From the NCBI GenBank assembly GCA_030734395.1, contig JAUZTG010000027.1, positions 62,001 through 126,000 on the forward strand: a DNA stretch of 64,000 nt, given 5' to 3'. Shown here one piece after another: positions 10,766 through 23,366 of this stretch. Position 1 is the stretch's first letter, and each line of letters begins with the position of its first letter. The stretch is from Sarocladium kiliense. Lineage: Eukaryota; Ascomycota; Sordariomycetes; Hypocreales; Sarocladiaceae. The notes below the pieces were generated by a model that was not told where the DNA came from, did not search any database, and worked only from the letters and a program-made list of their open reading frames with translations. Made by a program: the position numbers and the translations under genes.

Positions 10766-11207
10766 ATGTCTGTGGCCGAAAGAGTGGTTCTCTTCCCCAA
10801 AAGACACAGACAGGCTGCAGACAAAGCTCAAGCTCTCTTCGAGCGCGGTTCTCACAACATCCTCGTCGTCGACGTCGTCATCGTCGCAGCCTCCACCGGC
10901 TAATGACATCTTCCCTTCTAAGAAGTTGGGCGACTACATCTGGTCGGCTTTGAAGATCGCTCAAAAACCCACTCTGCGGCAGTTTACCAAGGTACAGGGG
11001 CCGAAGCACATCGAGTCGATTATTGGTGTTCAGGGTAGGCGACTGGTTGAGGTACTGAAAGAGGTGACGGAGAGGCGAGATCCGAATGTACAGGAGATAC
11101 GTGCTGCGTTCAGAGGACTGCTGGATGGGAAGGGAGCCTGTGGAGAGTGGCAGCAGGATTCTGCCGCAGCGTGGGAATGGTTCGAAGCTGTCGTGGTTGA
11201 TGGCTGA
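10766..11207 (+). CDS. Hypothetical helical protein, apparently frameshifted
   Basis: From ATG 10766 a frame reads SVAERVVLFPKRHRQAADKA and stays open to about 10904. A second frame, displaced relative to the first, carries a convincing helical segment (GDYIWSALKIAQKPTLRQFT, HIESIIGVQGRRLVEVLKEV, VQEIRAAFRGLLDG) and stops at 11207. No intron explains the change of frame near 10890-10910, so this is either a frameshift mutation or an assembly error. Past the stop, plus-strand frames are acidic and Gln-rich and may be the original tail. The gene converges on, and its 3' side overlaps, the minus-strand membrane-protein frame. The family is not recognised. Confidence 0.4.
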
Positions 11208-11414
11208 CGACGACATCGACGATGAAGCTGCTGGCGATAGAGCCAAAACGCAGCAGCAGCAGCACGACGTCCGACACCAGGTATTGCTTCAGCAGCCGAC
11301 GTCGAAGGAGGAGACGAAGAAGACGGTGATGGCGAAGACGAAGCTGACGCCGACGATATCGATGACGATGATGATGGCCGAGTTCGAGCAGTGATCCCGA
11401 GCAGCAGTTTGCCT

Positions 11415-12925
11415 ACTGTGACAAGGTTCGCATTCGTCGCCTCGAGGTGTCTGAACGTCTTGTTGAGGTGCCCTTCGTAAATGGAACTCCGGCGACTGTA
11501 TTTGTCGTGGATGCTGTCGGCTTTCTCGAATAAAAACGCAATGGACATGCATGCTGAGTTGGAGACCCCCCTTCGCGAAAGAGCCTTGGCATTATCTGCC
11601 TTCTGTGGACTTGGATTTGATGAGAATATACCACCAACCCCCTTTGACAACGACCACCAAGATGATGACGATGATGGTCCTCGCTCAGACTCCTTGGACC
11701 TGACCTCCTGAGGAATCGGCTCCGGACCGACCAGCTGCATGAGCTGCGTCAAGGAAATGCTGTTTCTCCTACCGCCATTGGAAGCACTGATGCCTCCGTT
11801 CGGCTTCTTGTGACTGGCCCGGCGTGAACTGCCATCGCCGCTCCCAGCCAAAGCGGAATACACCTCGCCGAGTCCTAGCATCGAAATAGTACGATTGACC
11901 CTCGTCGCTAAGTTCCAAGCTTCGGAATAGAAGTCGGTGTTGCAGCTGAGATAAGGCTCCCAGCTGCCCTGGAGCTCCATCCCAGCCCCCTGCAGCGCAC
12001 TCTCAGCCATCTTCACACGAGAGCAGTAACCGTTGAGCTCAGACGAAGCCGACAGTTTGTAATCCGATGTGAGGCAGACCTGGATGAACGCCATGTGTAG
12101 ATCTGGCAGCTGTATAGCCATGTCTCTGGCTATCGGATTGGGCGAGCCGGCGAGCAGATAGTGCTGTTCCTGTGGCATCGTCCCTGCTGCGCTGCCGCTG
12201 AAATGGAAAGGGCGGCCAGCATGCGAAGGTAGAGACCGGGAGGATGGGGAGGAAGCAGAAGACGTCGAGAGGGTCGAGGAAGATAGTATGGCCGACAGAA
12301 AGGCAATGACCAGAACCTTGACGACCCAGACTACTGCGCCGACCAAGACAATGATCGCTCCAGCATATCCGAAGTAGACTAGAGTACCACCGTGGGATCT
12401 CGATGTTGCTGCGCGTTGTCTATTCGGCTCGTCGTCATCTGCAGCCGAATTATTCCATCGAGCACATCTTGCAGCCCAATCGCGGGTATGATTCCAAGTC
12501 TCCTCAAGTATGTATGTGAACCTCTGCTTCGCTGCAAGTCTAATTTGCTTTGCCCAGGAGAGATCCCATGTTTGGGTCGTTGTTGATGATGCTGTTGTCT
12601 CGGTCTCTCGCGGTGATGTTTGTAGCGGTGTTGGAGTAGTCTGTGGTGTTGTAGCTTTCGGGGATGCCTTGATAGACTTGTCCTTCTTCTTCGCCGAATG
12701 CTCTGTTGACTTCGTATCGGAACGCTTCTGATGTTTGCTAGGTTTCTCGCTGGCTGCTGTTCGGTGGCCGCGACTGGTCGAGCTCGGCTGCGATGCTGGA
12801 GGGTCCTGAGTTTGTGCTGCTGTAGTGGGTAAACGTGTCTCTATGTCGGAAGGGTTCACGATCTCATCGTAGAAAAGGGCGGACTTGATTTCGTAGGTCT
12901 CCTCTTCTTCGTCCCTTGCAGGCAT
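11415..12925 (-). CDS. Hypothetical single-pass membrane protein
   Basis: The frame opens at ATG 12925 and remains open to 11030, but beyond about 11415 it degenerates into Ser/Pro/Ala homopolymers that are antisense to the acidic plus-strand tail, so I end the believable part there (about 500 residues). The N-terminal 110 residues are hydrophilic, Ser/Thr/Lys-rich and probably disordered. A short helical block (DLSWAKQIRLAAKQRF, about 121-136) precedes one strong membrane segment at about 181-212. The remainder has several cysteines (NGYCSRV, LSCNTD) and an NRT glycosylation sequon, compatible with an extracellular or lumenal position. No family is recognised. Confidence 0.58.
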
Positions 12926-15900
12926 GGCGGCAGTCGTTGCGCTGAGTAGTCGCTTCTCGCTCCGTTCCCTTCTTCGTCGATTCGCTTTGCCTGCGGTTTA
13001 ATTGAACTTAGAGGGAGAGGAAAGGGAAGAAATGAGGCTGGAGAGAGACCGTTTGGTTGGATATCATGGTAGCACGCAGCAGCAAACAGACAAGAATCCA
13101 TGGTTACACAGCGTCTCCGGCTGATCACACTCATCAGGCATCACGTTTGCTGGCCCATAACCTGTCCATTATATGACAAGAGAATCATCGGACGGCCTCA
13201 ATGCCTCTAGAAGAACCGGTCCTTCTGTGAAAGCTTTCATTGTCTGAATTCATTATTGCTTCCATGGGCCATATCTCGTGAGGCAGTTAGTTACGATGCA
13301 AGGTGCTAAGAGCTGCCATAGTTCATATAGTTTTACTTATAATATTACGAAAGATATCTTGATAGTTTTATCAAGCTACTGATTTAAAAATGCCAGTTCA
13401 AAGGGAATATATTTTTAATTTCCCTCTATAAGGATGATATTGCCATTTTTAGGGATTTCTTTTCTTATGCTATTATTACGAGCTGGTACATTCCTAGGGA
13501 ACTAATATGATTCCGTGCCAAATTAAGTCTTCTAACAAGAGGTATATTAACGTAGAATTAGTGCTATAATAATATTACTAACGTAAATCAGATATATTGT
13601 AAAATCGAGTCTTCTTCTAAAATAATAATCTATATTAAAAACATACTTCATAGTTCAGTATTAGTTAATAAATTAGTAACTGAAAGACCTATGTACTGTA
13701 ACTTATAAGTTATTAATTGACTTATTAAGTTAGAAGTTATATTTACTCGTAAAGGTGGGTATTAGGGAGTCATTGAGTAACCCAATTAGTGACCAGTTGA
13801 GTTAGCTTTAACTCACGAGTACTTGAATCACAATGCTGACTTAGTACCAGGGTTAGGAATTAGTTACTGACGTAGTAACTACTATGGTTATTCACAACTA
13901 TAGTCAGTGAATTCACTAACTGAGGTTACTAAACTATAATAATTGGGGGTTACCACTAAGTACAATTTACTAACTATAATAGTAACTAAAGTTTACTATT
14001 TACAAGATTTAATACGCCGTCATAAGCCATATCGCCTTATAGTTAGGCTTATAATAATACTTATCTATAATCTACTTACTACTATTAATAGACTATATAT
14101 ATATCCCCTTTATATAGTATAATAAACACTAATAATTAATTCACTATAGTTAGTGTGGTTCCTACTAACCAGGTAACTACAGTAGTTACTAACAACTCTA
14201 GTTAGTAGATTTACTAACTATAGTAGTTGGTAGTAACTAATAGCTACAGTAATCAAGAGTGTAAAATGTATTATAGGCATAAGGTACTCATATACTGTTA
14301 AGAAGCGAGTTTACCTTGTTGTAAGTGGGGACATAGTCTGTGGTTGAGGAAGCTACTATAGTTTTGATTAGTGATTCTACTAGTTATAGTAGTTTATAGC
14401 GAGTAAAACTACGGTAGCTAGTGATTGTGGTTACTAAAAATTTCAAGTATAGGGGGGTTTGTAGTGGTTATAGAGTCTGTTGTTATATTTCGTTCCTTTA
14501 CCGAGTAAAAGCCACATACTACAGAAGTGTATAAAACACATTGCTCACTGATTTATGACTGACTAATCATCAACTTTTACCTAGCACTAGGGCTAGTCGG
14601 AGGAGTATATATATTCGCTATCTATGCGAGCCACTGAGTGAATGTACTGGCTATGGACGATTTGTAGGTACTCGGTTCTGGTTTGAGTTGTAAGTTAAAC
14701 TCATTGACTTTAGTATTCAACTAACTTATGACTTAATACTTACTTTTAATTCATTGAGTAATCAGTTATTGATGTGTTGACTTGTTAATTCTCAACAATT
14801 ATGTTAGTATGTGGATTATGATTTACTACTTGAGCCAGAAATAGTTATATTTTACTATAGATTTATCTGGCTCTATAGAAGATAGCTTATTTTGTTCTAT
14901 GATTAGTGCTATAGTCGGACAGGTTAATAACCTAGGCATCTGACAAATTAACTCCTAATATTATATTAGTTTAGAATATTATACTTTTGAACAAGGCACC
15001 ATTTTCTGACTCGTCAAGAACTATCTGTTCCATCGTCTCATAATCTACTATATAAGGCAGCCGTAGAAAGTGATGTACTCTCTCCATGGTTGATGTATAA
15101 ATAGCATCACATTCCCGCACATTTCATATCGACTCACTCGATCTGGCAGTTTTAGTGTATTCAACTGCGCAATCACATGGAGCGCGCGGGCAAGATGTGG
15201 ATCTCAATAGTAGTCACCAACGTGCAAGTAGTTCAATGAGCTAGCTCACTGGCCTCGACTCATAGCTTGAATCAAGTCTCCGGTTGATGATATTCACGAG
15301 GCTTGTCGTTGAAGTTCTATCAACAGAAGTAAATATAGCTCATTACTAATCAAATTATTAAAAATATCCTTTTATCAAGCTATGACACGCTGGTAGTAAT
15401 TTATAAGATAAGCAACGAAAAGAAGTGGGGATCTGACGTTCTCAGGGAAATAGAAAACTTCGAAATTCATGTATTAATACATTGACCACGCTCCCTCTTA
15501 AGTCTCTCAAGCAACTCAATCAGTAACTCAACTTACTAATATTCTTAGCACGAAATAAGCACAATTGATCTAACCAGACTAGAAGAAGCGTGCTCGTAGG
15601 TTATAATAATATAATAGTAGTAGTCTATTAAGTTTAGACATAGTTTTAATGATACACATTGTGAGTTGTGTATCCTTCTAGTCTAATCAAGAAGAACAAG
15701 CTGGACTCAGTGATATAGTAGCTTATGTAATCTATTCAATCAAATAGTAAGCTGACCTGTTAATGTAAAGCTTGTGACTCACCCAAGAGGCAAAACCTAA
15801 TAGTTTGCTTGGCTACTACAAAACACAAAAAGTTAGAAGTGGACTGAATCCGGTTCTGGATAGTTACTCTAGTTACTTCACTAATCTCGTCTATTTATAC

Positions 15901-16525
15901 TGTATTGTTTAATTAAAATCCTAGAAGGTACGGGCTATCAGGACTCTAAATAGAATTTATCTTATTAAGTCTAATGATTATTCTTTCCTCAATACTTAAG
16001 AAATTGACTATGTAAGCTTTAGCATTTTACGATGACAGGAACTTTTAATTATTAGTAGTAACTCCTAACTACAGTTGTTAGTGACTACAGTAGTTACTAA
16101 TTTAGTAACTAATTCACAAGCCTGTATAGTACGTGTATAGATGCTTTCACTTCTCCATGTACCGAAGTCATCTTGTAGAAGTGACTCAGAAACACAGAAA
16201 ACAAGTCAGCTGCGGTCTGGAGTGGATTGGGTTACAAGGATTATCCAGTAGGCACTACATGAGTAATTGGAGGACTTCCTGAGCATCCTTGCTATAGTCG
16301 ACTACTTACTTATACGGTTAGTTGTGATGATAAATAGTTTAGAAGCTATACTGGTCCAAAAAGGAAGGTGAATAATAGTATGGTTGGCAACTACAGTGTC
16401 GATCAGTCTCAATTATTACGTATTAGACTATTAGTAGTGAAACTACTACTAAGGTTGTTTACCGGCTTCTCAATTGCTAGATGTTAGAAACTAGTTGATG
16501 AACAAGCTGCCACTGTAGCGACAAC

Positions 16526-16970
16526 CAGGGTTGTGATTTTAGTAACTTATTGAGTTACTAATTTTGCTAACTCAAGTATTAGCTCAATGAGGTATGAGTT
16601 ACAAATTAACTCATCAGTTAATTAATCTATTGGCTTAATTACTAACACAATGAGCTAAATTAACTTAAAAGTTAATTTATTCACTAACTCATATTAACTC
16701 AGTAAGTAATTTAACTTAATCAGTAACTCAAGTCACTACTTAGTAGTGTTTTTATTATAATTATTATTATCAAATGTATGCTAAGAGGATGTTATAGTTA
16801 TCAATAGATAGTCTTACTATACCATTACTTATATACTAAAATGAGCGGTCTTAATAGAGATAGGTAATTAAATTAAATTTAAATCAATGAATAACTCATA
16901 ACTCAATCAGCTATGAGTTAATCAACTTACGATCTCATATACTAACTCATGAGTTAATTTCATAATCCTG
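16526..16970. mobile_element. Probable hAT-like MITE, long variant
   Basis: The unit starts CAGGGTTGTGATTTTAG and ends TTCATAATCCTG, whose reverse complement is CAGGATTATGA; the two termini differ by G-to-A type changes. The interior is dominated by TAACTC/GAGTTA words. The flanking 8-mers (GCGACAAC and ACTGACAG) do not match, so the target duplication is lost or the ends belong to different copies. Confidence 0.5.
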
Positions 16971-19900
16971 ACTGACAGCTATACTATAGCCGCTACGTAT
17001 AGAACGTATTGTTCAATGGAGACTACAGCCCTATCAGCTACTATGGTAATCATGATAATCATAGTGTGACTTGTAATATCGTATAATACTATACGTATAC
17101 TGTTCTCAAGAAAGCATTTACAGATTAACAAAATAACATGTTATAGACAACCTCAGAGTCTCTGTCATATTCTTGGTTAGAATCGTTCCACTGTCCTAGG
17201 ACAAGTATAGCTAATAATAATGATACCCAATACTATTAACTAGGCTATCATCTCCTATTATCGTCACTAGGCAGGGGTGTGACTGTAATTACTATAGTAA
17301 TCTCTTATAATACAATAACACTACGAAGAAAATATGTAATAGTATTAGTCCTACTAACATATATAATATCTAATAATTATTTAAAGTAACGATACAAAAG
17401 CCATGACATAGTGGTTATGAATGCGAAAGATCTACTATAACCGGGATTCTGGACGTGAAATGTACTTAGATTGCTGTGGTTAACAACTACAAACTGTAAT
17501 GAGTGTAGTGACGAGATTTATTGCTATAGTTGTTAGTAAGTGCAGTACTTACTATGTTCGTAATTTATTCACAACCATGACTATAGGTAAGTTACTGTAG
17601 TTACTGAATTGCAGTATTTAAAATGTGGCTTAATTACGCAAGCCTGGAACCAGTTACAGCGAATGGTATTTCATACTAGAGCTGGGAACGATGTTGACTA
17701 GACTGGTGATCATGATAGCTGATAGGAGGATTGCGGTTTTAGTAGCTACGTAGTGAGTAAATAAGTAACTACGTAGTTAGTGAGTAACTCAGTGAGTAGC
17801 TCAGTTCAACGTAGTTAGTAAAATTACTAACTACAACTAACTACCTTATCATTGATAAGTAACTTAGTTCAATATAATTAGCAAATTTACTCACTATAAC
17901 TAAATATATAATTACTCAGTAAGTAACTTAGTATAATATAATCATATTTTCATTATATACATTTTTTTATTACTATTATAGTAATAGCTTCTAAAACCTT
18001 ATTATATTTATTTATTATTTTATATAATTATTATATAATTTATGAAAAGTGACCATGTAACTTATAAAAGTAACTATAAGCCACTGCAGTCAATGATAAA
18101 TCTACAAGCTTTGATTATAAGCATGAAAGTTACGAGTCAGGGTTATGATTTTAGCAACTCAAGTTAACTAATTGATAATACTTCTATATAAAGGGCATAG
18201 TCAAATATTTAGTTACTATAATAACTAATATGATCATTTTTATTAATTAAATAGTAAAATAACGTATTTTTCAAGAGATAAGTCATTGAGTTAATCTTAA
18301 CTCAATCAGTTATGAGTTAATCAATTCAGTAACTCAACTACTAAATCATAACTTAAGTAGTTACTAATTAACTCATAAGTTAGGAATGTATTAACTAGAT
18401 TCCTCACTGAGTTGTAAGTTATTAATTAACTCTCGAGTCAATTTCACAAGTAATTATACTCTCAGATAGCTATTTTCCCATATGCTAGAAGTAGTTGTAA
18501 TACTATCGGTAGTATAACAAGGAAACTAGTCACCAAATCTTAGTCTTCATATATTTCAACTTATGCCAAAAAAGCCGGAAAACAAAACTTTGGACTGGAT
18601 TTGCGGTAGCGAGCTTGTATTCAAGGAAACCCACCGAGTATAGTAGTCGAACTAAACATCAACTACTATAGTGGACAAGTGCACTGGATTAATTTGTTTA
18701 TTCTCGTACCAGTAGTTACTAATCAATGATTATTACTTGACTTAGGATTGCGAGTCAACTACAGTAGTATTAAAGTTCCGGGATGCAAATTAGTTACTAA
18801 CTGATGTAGTTACAGCTGTATTTAGTAGTAATCACGAACTACATTAGTAAGTAAGTATCGTGACGAAAGTTATTACCTACTATAGTTTTAAATTAGTATT
18901 AAGTATAGCCCCACTAACTATAGTAGTAGCTACAGTCTATTATACTGTCAAGTTAGCTAGAAAACTACTAATACCACTAGTAATAGCTAAGAGTCTAGTC
19001 TTCACGCTATTTATATCATAGTTTGTAATGAAAGATATACTAGTAACAATAATACCTTTTAGGTAACTTGAATTAGTACCTCACTAGTAACTAAACTAAG
19101 TACAGTAGATACTAATAACTACTGATTATATTAGTTAGTACTAACTAAAGTTACTAACCGCAGTAGTTAGCAGCAACTCCTGACCCCTTACTATGGTCAA
19201 TGTAGTCGCTTAACTACAGTACTTTAGGGTTGTAGAAATGAATTACAGTTAGAGTGCTGTTGTTAACTGACACTAACTACAGCAACTAACAAAATAATTA
19301 GTCAGTTTAACGGATGTACTTAGTAAACCTTTTAGGTACTGACTACGGGAGTTATTAGCAACGACTGAATAATGTAGTGGGCATATGATCCCACGCTTGT
19401 GAATTAGTTACGAACTTGGTAACTACTGTAGTTACTAAATATAGTAGTTAGTAGTAACTCCTAATTAAGGTTACGAACTAACATCGTTAATAGTTACTAT
19501 TAACTATAATTTACTAACTAAAGTAGTAACTATACTTTTATGTTTTAATATATATTTTAGCTAGTAATAGCGCACTCATTATTGTTTAATAACTAAAGAT
19601 AGCTTAAACTTAGGCTTCTGATATATTATAAAAGAAATACTAATAAGCTAAACATCATAATAAAGAAAGTTACTAGTTAATGAAGTATAATTAGGAGTTA
19701 CTTTTAACTATAGTGGTTACTATAATAGTTAGTGTACTTAGTAGTAATTAATACCCTAATGTACTAACTAAAGTTACTAACTACTATAGTTACTAATAAC
19801 TGCTAACTACTAACTATAGATCACTTTCCCAACCCTGGGTATATCTAGTCACTACAGACTACAAAGTACATTGGTTCTTAAGTTCTCGAACTATAACATG

Positions 19901-20432
19901 AAGCAATGTAGTCGGAGCTGTGTTTTAAGTTATGAACAAAACCTACTAAATTTAGTAGGTTGAAATCATATGATAATATTTCAGTCATAGGGTTGACAGA
20001 TAAATTGCTATACTTATTCACCCATTAAGTTACAAGTCAGTAATTACCAGGGTTAACAGATTGTTTCGTACTTATTCTACTGTGTTTAGTGTAATCCATT
20101 AAGCACAGTAGCCAAACTAACTAGTTACTATTGTAGTTCATAAATATAATTTGTAATTTTGTGTACTAATGTAGATTGTAGCTTGTAGCTTGTGAAGTTC
20201 TTTACTACGGTAGTCGAAACTGCTTCATCACTACATTGGAGATTGTTCTCAGCGTATTTACTATAAATTACACTAAATGTAATAAAATCTAGTTGGTGTA
20301 GTAGTTTACGACAGACTAAACTAACATATTAAAGGCAACTAATAGTTGGTTCAGGTTCATATACGTTCTACAATCTGGCTCACTAGGCTTTTCTGTGTAC
20401 TGCGCAATGAAACTTACCCAAGTACTATGAAT

Positions 20433-20589
20433 CAGGCTTGTGAATTAGTTAGTAAATTAGTAACTACTAACTACATTAATTAGTAAGTCTACTACCTAAA
20501 GTTGTAATTATTATAGTTAGTAGTAACTATTAGCTACAGTACTTAGTGTAGTCAGTAATTAATAACTACAACTCAAAATCACAACCCTG
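20433..20589. mobile_element. hAT-like MITE with perfect 8-bp target-site duplication
   Basis: A 157-bp unit begins CAGGCTTGTGAATTAG and ends TCACAACCCTG (reverse complement CAGGGTTGTGA), giving terminal inverted repeats of about 11 bp with one mismatch. It is flanked on both sides by the identical 8-mer CTATGAAT (20425-20432 and 20590-20597). An 8-bp duplication, a CAGGG-type terminus and a target matching nTnnnnAn are hallmarks of the hAT superfamily. The interior has no coding capacity and consists of the TAGTAACT/AGTTACTA words that fill the surrounding block. Any transposase must be supplied from elsewhere. Confidence 0.82.
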
Positions 20590-21114
20590 CTATGAATAGC
20601 CCAAAAGGCTTTGTCTCGGCGTTATTAATAGCATCTAGAGAAATCATAGTCGCTACAGAACACGGTAGATTGTAGTTTGTCAGTAGCAAGTTGTGGTTTG
20701 GTTTATATGAGGGCTGTAATTTGATCTATCAAATACATTCAAAGTACTTTACGTGAGCATAGAGACTTCCAGTGGAATAAGGACCAGTTGTTATAGTTTG
20801 GAATTAGTGCTATAGTAATCTAATACTTATCCCTATTATGCATCTATCAACTGACTCATCCTTGTCTTACATTGTTCTTGATTGGCTTGAGGGAGGGTAG
20901 TATTGTGAAGTTAGTTGGTAGTTATAATGTATTAATTGAATGACTATAAGAACTATAGTAATCAGAACTGACTATAAGCTATATTGTTTCAAATACATAG
21001 CACTTTCACTAACTAATATAGTTTACAATCAGCGTTGTGATTTGAATTTTTACACTGACTATTGCATTTACTACCGATCTCTTCAAAACAGCTATATTTT
21101 AGCAATAATAGACA

Positions 21115-21240
21115 AAGAAAAAGCAGAAGCCGATTCAAAGAGGAACTCTGGAACCAGAATCAGATTCCTTCGCGCTGCATCTCTGAGTCGACCCCAACCT
21201 ACACCACCTGAGTCGGGGCCACCTCCCTCCCTTTTATGTC
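21115..21240. other. GC-balanced island inside the AT-rich block
   Basis: About 125 bp of ordinary base composition (with GAGTCGACCCCAACC and GGGGCCACCTCCCTCCC) interrupts the AT-rich block. A 110-residue frame (20940-21272) crosses it but is low-complexity in the AT part and shows no domain. It could be a remnant of a gene or of a younger insertion that escaped mutation. Confidence 0.5.
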
Positions 21241-22737
21241 TCCTCTCATTACAACATTACTATTGTAAGTAGGCCCCTAATAACACTTACTAAGTACAGT
21301 TCTGACTACTATAGTTCGTAGCAACTCCTAACTATAATAGTCAGTAAATCTACCAACGTTGTAAATTATAGTAGTTAGTAATTAGCAACTCACTATATTA
21401 GTTAATGAATAAGTTAACTACTAACTACTAACTACAACTCACTTTCACAACCGTGCCTAATGGAATCACATAAATATAGTTTACTAGCAATTAGTAGAGG
21501 TATGTCATTTACAAATGAATTATTATAGTAACTACAATCACAACCCTATTTACAGTGTAATATAGCTTAAATGTACCGGTTGGAAGAATTACTAACTATA
21601 TTAAATGATAAATTACGAATATAGTAATTCTTTTACTTAGTATAGGGACTGTAAGCTAAATTAATTACGGTAAAATCAATGAATCGTGTTTTTAGCAGAT
21701 TTAGTCAGTAAGCTAATTAAGTAGCGTGTCACTTGTGATATAGCCAAGGTTATGAATTTGAGTTGTAGTTAGTAACTTTAGTTAGCAGATCTACTAACAA
21801 CTCTAGTTAGTAGATTTACTAAATACAGTTATTAGTAACTACAGTAGTTACTCAACAACTCTAGTTAGTAGACTTTACTAACTACAGTTATTAGTAACTA
21901 CAACTCATAGTATAGTTAGTATAGTTAGTAGTAACTATACTAACTACAGTTTACCAATTAATACTTATAAATAAGGTAATAATAGATTATGTATAATAAG
22001 AATATATTATATAATTAGCCTGATTTTGACTTATAATTTATTATTATATATATATTAAGTAAGCTTATATTAATTAAGATATAGTAGTATAGATAAAAGT
22101 ATAGTTATTATGTTAGTTAGTAAACTGTAGTTAGTAAACTGTAGTTAGTAGTAATTACTAACTATTATAGTTAGCAACTTTAGTTAGTACATAAGTCAGT
22201 ATTGATTCCATAACATATAAGTTTTAAATCACTAGATAGGTACCTAATCATGAGTTCTATCTATATAGAGAGAGACTTAAAAGGCTATTTTCATGAATAC
22301 TTTATATATCATATTTATTATACTTCTTCCGCTGTATGAGCAAGGCATAATAATGTCCTATAACTTGAAAGGTGGAATTTATCGTTGTCTTATGAGCTTT
22401 ATAACAAAGCCTTTCTTATCGAGCAATCTAATTAGTTGCTCATTAACACTTAAAGAGTAAGTTTATCATAAGTTCAGAGAAATGAACTTATGTATGAAGT
22501 TATAGGTTACTAATCTTAATAGCTTTGACTCATGCATGAGATAGAAACCCTGGTCCCGAGTAGTTAACAACAATGTTTACTTATAACTCATGACTGTAGT
22601 AATTATAGTTGGGACTAAAGTCGTCGTTGATTTAGTGAATAACCTAGTAACTAATATATTACGCTGTTGTAAACTACGGCCACGAGTAAATTCTTTAGCT
22701 ACAGGAATGACCTACAATAGTTTTCGTTACTATAAAC

Positions 22738-23151
22738 CAGGGTTGTGAAATTACTCTTGAGTTAATTAGTAACTGATTGACTCATTGAGTTAGCGTATAA
22801 GTTAGTAAATTCATTGACTTATAAGTCAATTAATAACTCATAACTTAATGAGTTACTGCTTAAATTAATGAATTGATTACTCATGAGTTAATTAGTAATT
22901 ATTAACTTATTGAGTTATGAGTTACTAATTAAGTTAACATTAACTTGATTACTTATCTCTTTAAAAATAGCTTATTTTCGTAGATGATTAGTAGTATAGT
23001 AAAGCTAACCTATTAGTTATTATAATAGCTAATTAGTATGTGCTTACCTACAGCCTTTATACTGAAATACTAGTAATTAGTTCACTTGAGTTAGTAAATT
23101 TACTAATTTAATGAGTTAAAAACTCGATGTGTTACTAAAAACACAACCCTG
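22738..23151. mobile_element. hAT-like MITE with near-perfect target-site duplication
   Basis: A 414-bp unit begins CAGGGTTGTGAAATTAC and ends with the inverted terminus ACACAACCCTG. The flanks are CTATAAAC (22730-22737) and CTATGAAC (23152-23159), identical except for one G/A transition, and close to the duplication of the 157-bp copy. The interior is made of TAACTCATGAGTTA-type words, so this is a longer relative with the same ends and a different core. Confidence 0.75.
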
Positions 23152-23366
23152 CTATGAACTATAATAAGATCCTAAAAACAATTGTACTTTTCCGCAAGTA
23201 ATCACTCATATTCTCAGCAACATCAGGTACTTATGTCATTTCACCCTATATAGCTGAAAAGCATATGCAGCTATCTCATTAAGGCAACATTTGACCCCTT
23301 CGACATATATTTAGATCAAGTTAAATGATGTATTTGAAAACTATAATTATTATTGCTTAGAGCCTG

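Noticed and set aside
11030..11410. C-terminal continuation of the minus-strand membrane protein
   Set aside because: The frame is open but consists of Ser/Pro/Ala homopolymers that mirror an acidic plus-strand frame; this is typical of antisense openness in GC-rich DNA.
16517..16979. Target duplication for the 445-bp MITE-like unit
   Set aside because: The flanking octamers match at no more than 5 of 8 positions even after a one-base shift, so no duplication is claimed.
20940..21272. 110-residue plus-strand frame inside the AT-rich block
   Set aside because: The AT part is low-complexity and the GC part has no domain; there is no homology-like motif or splice context.
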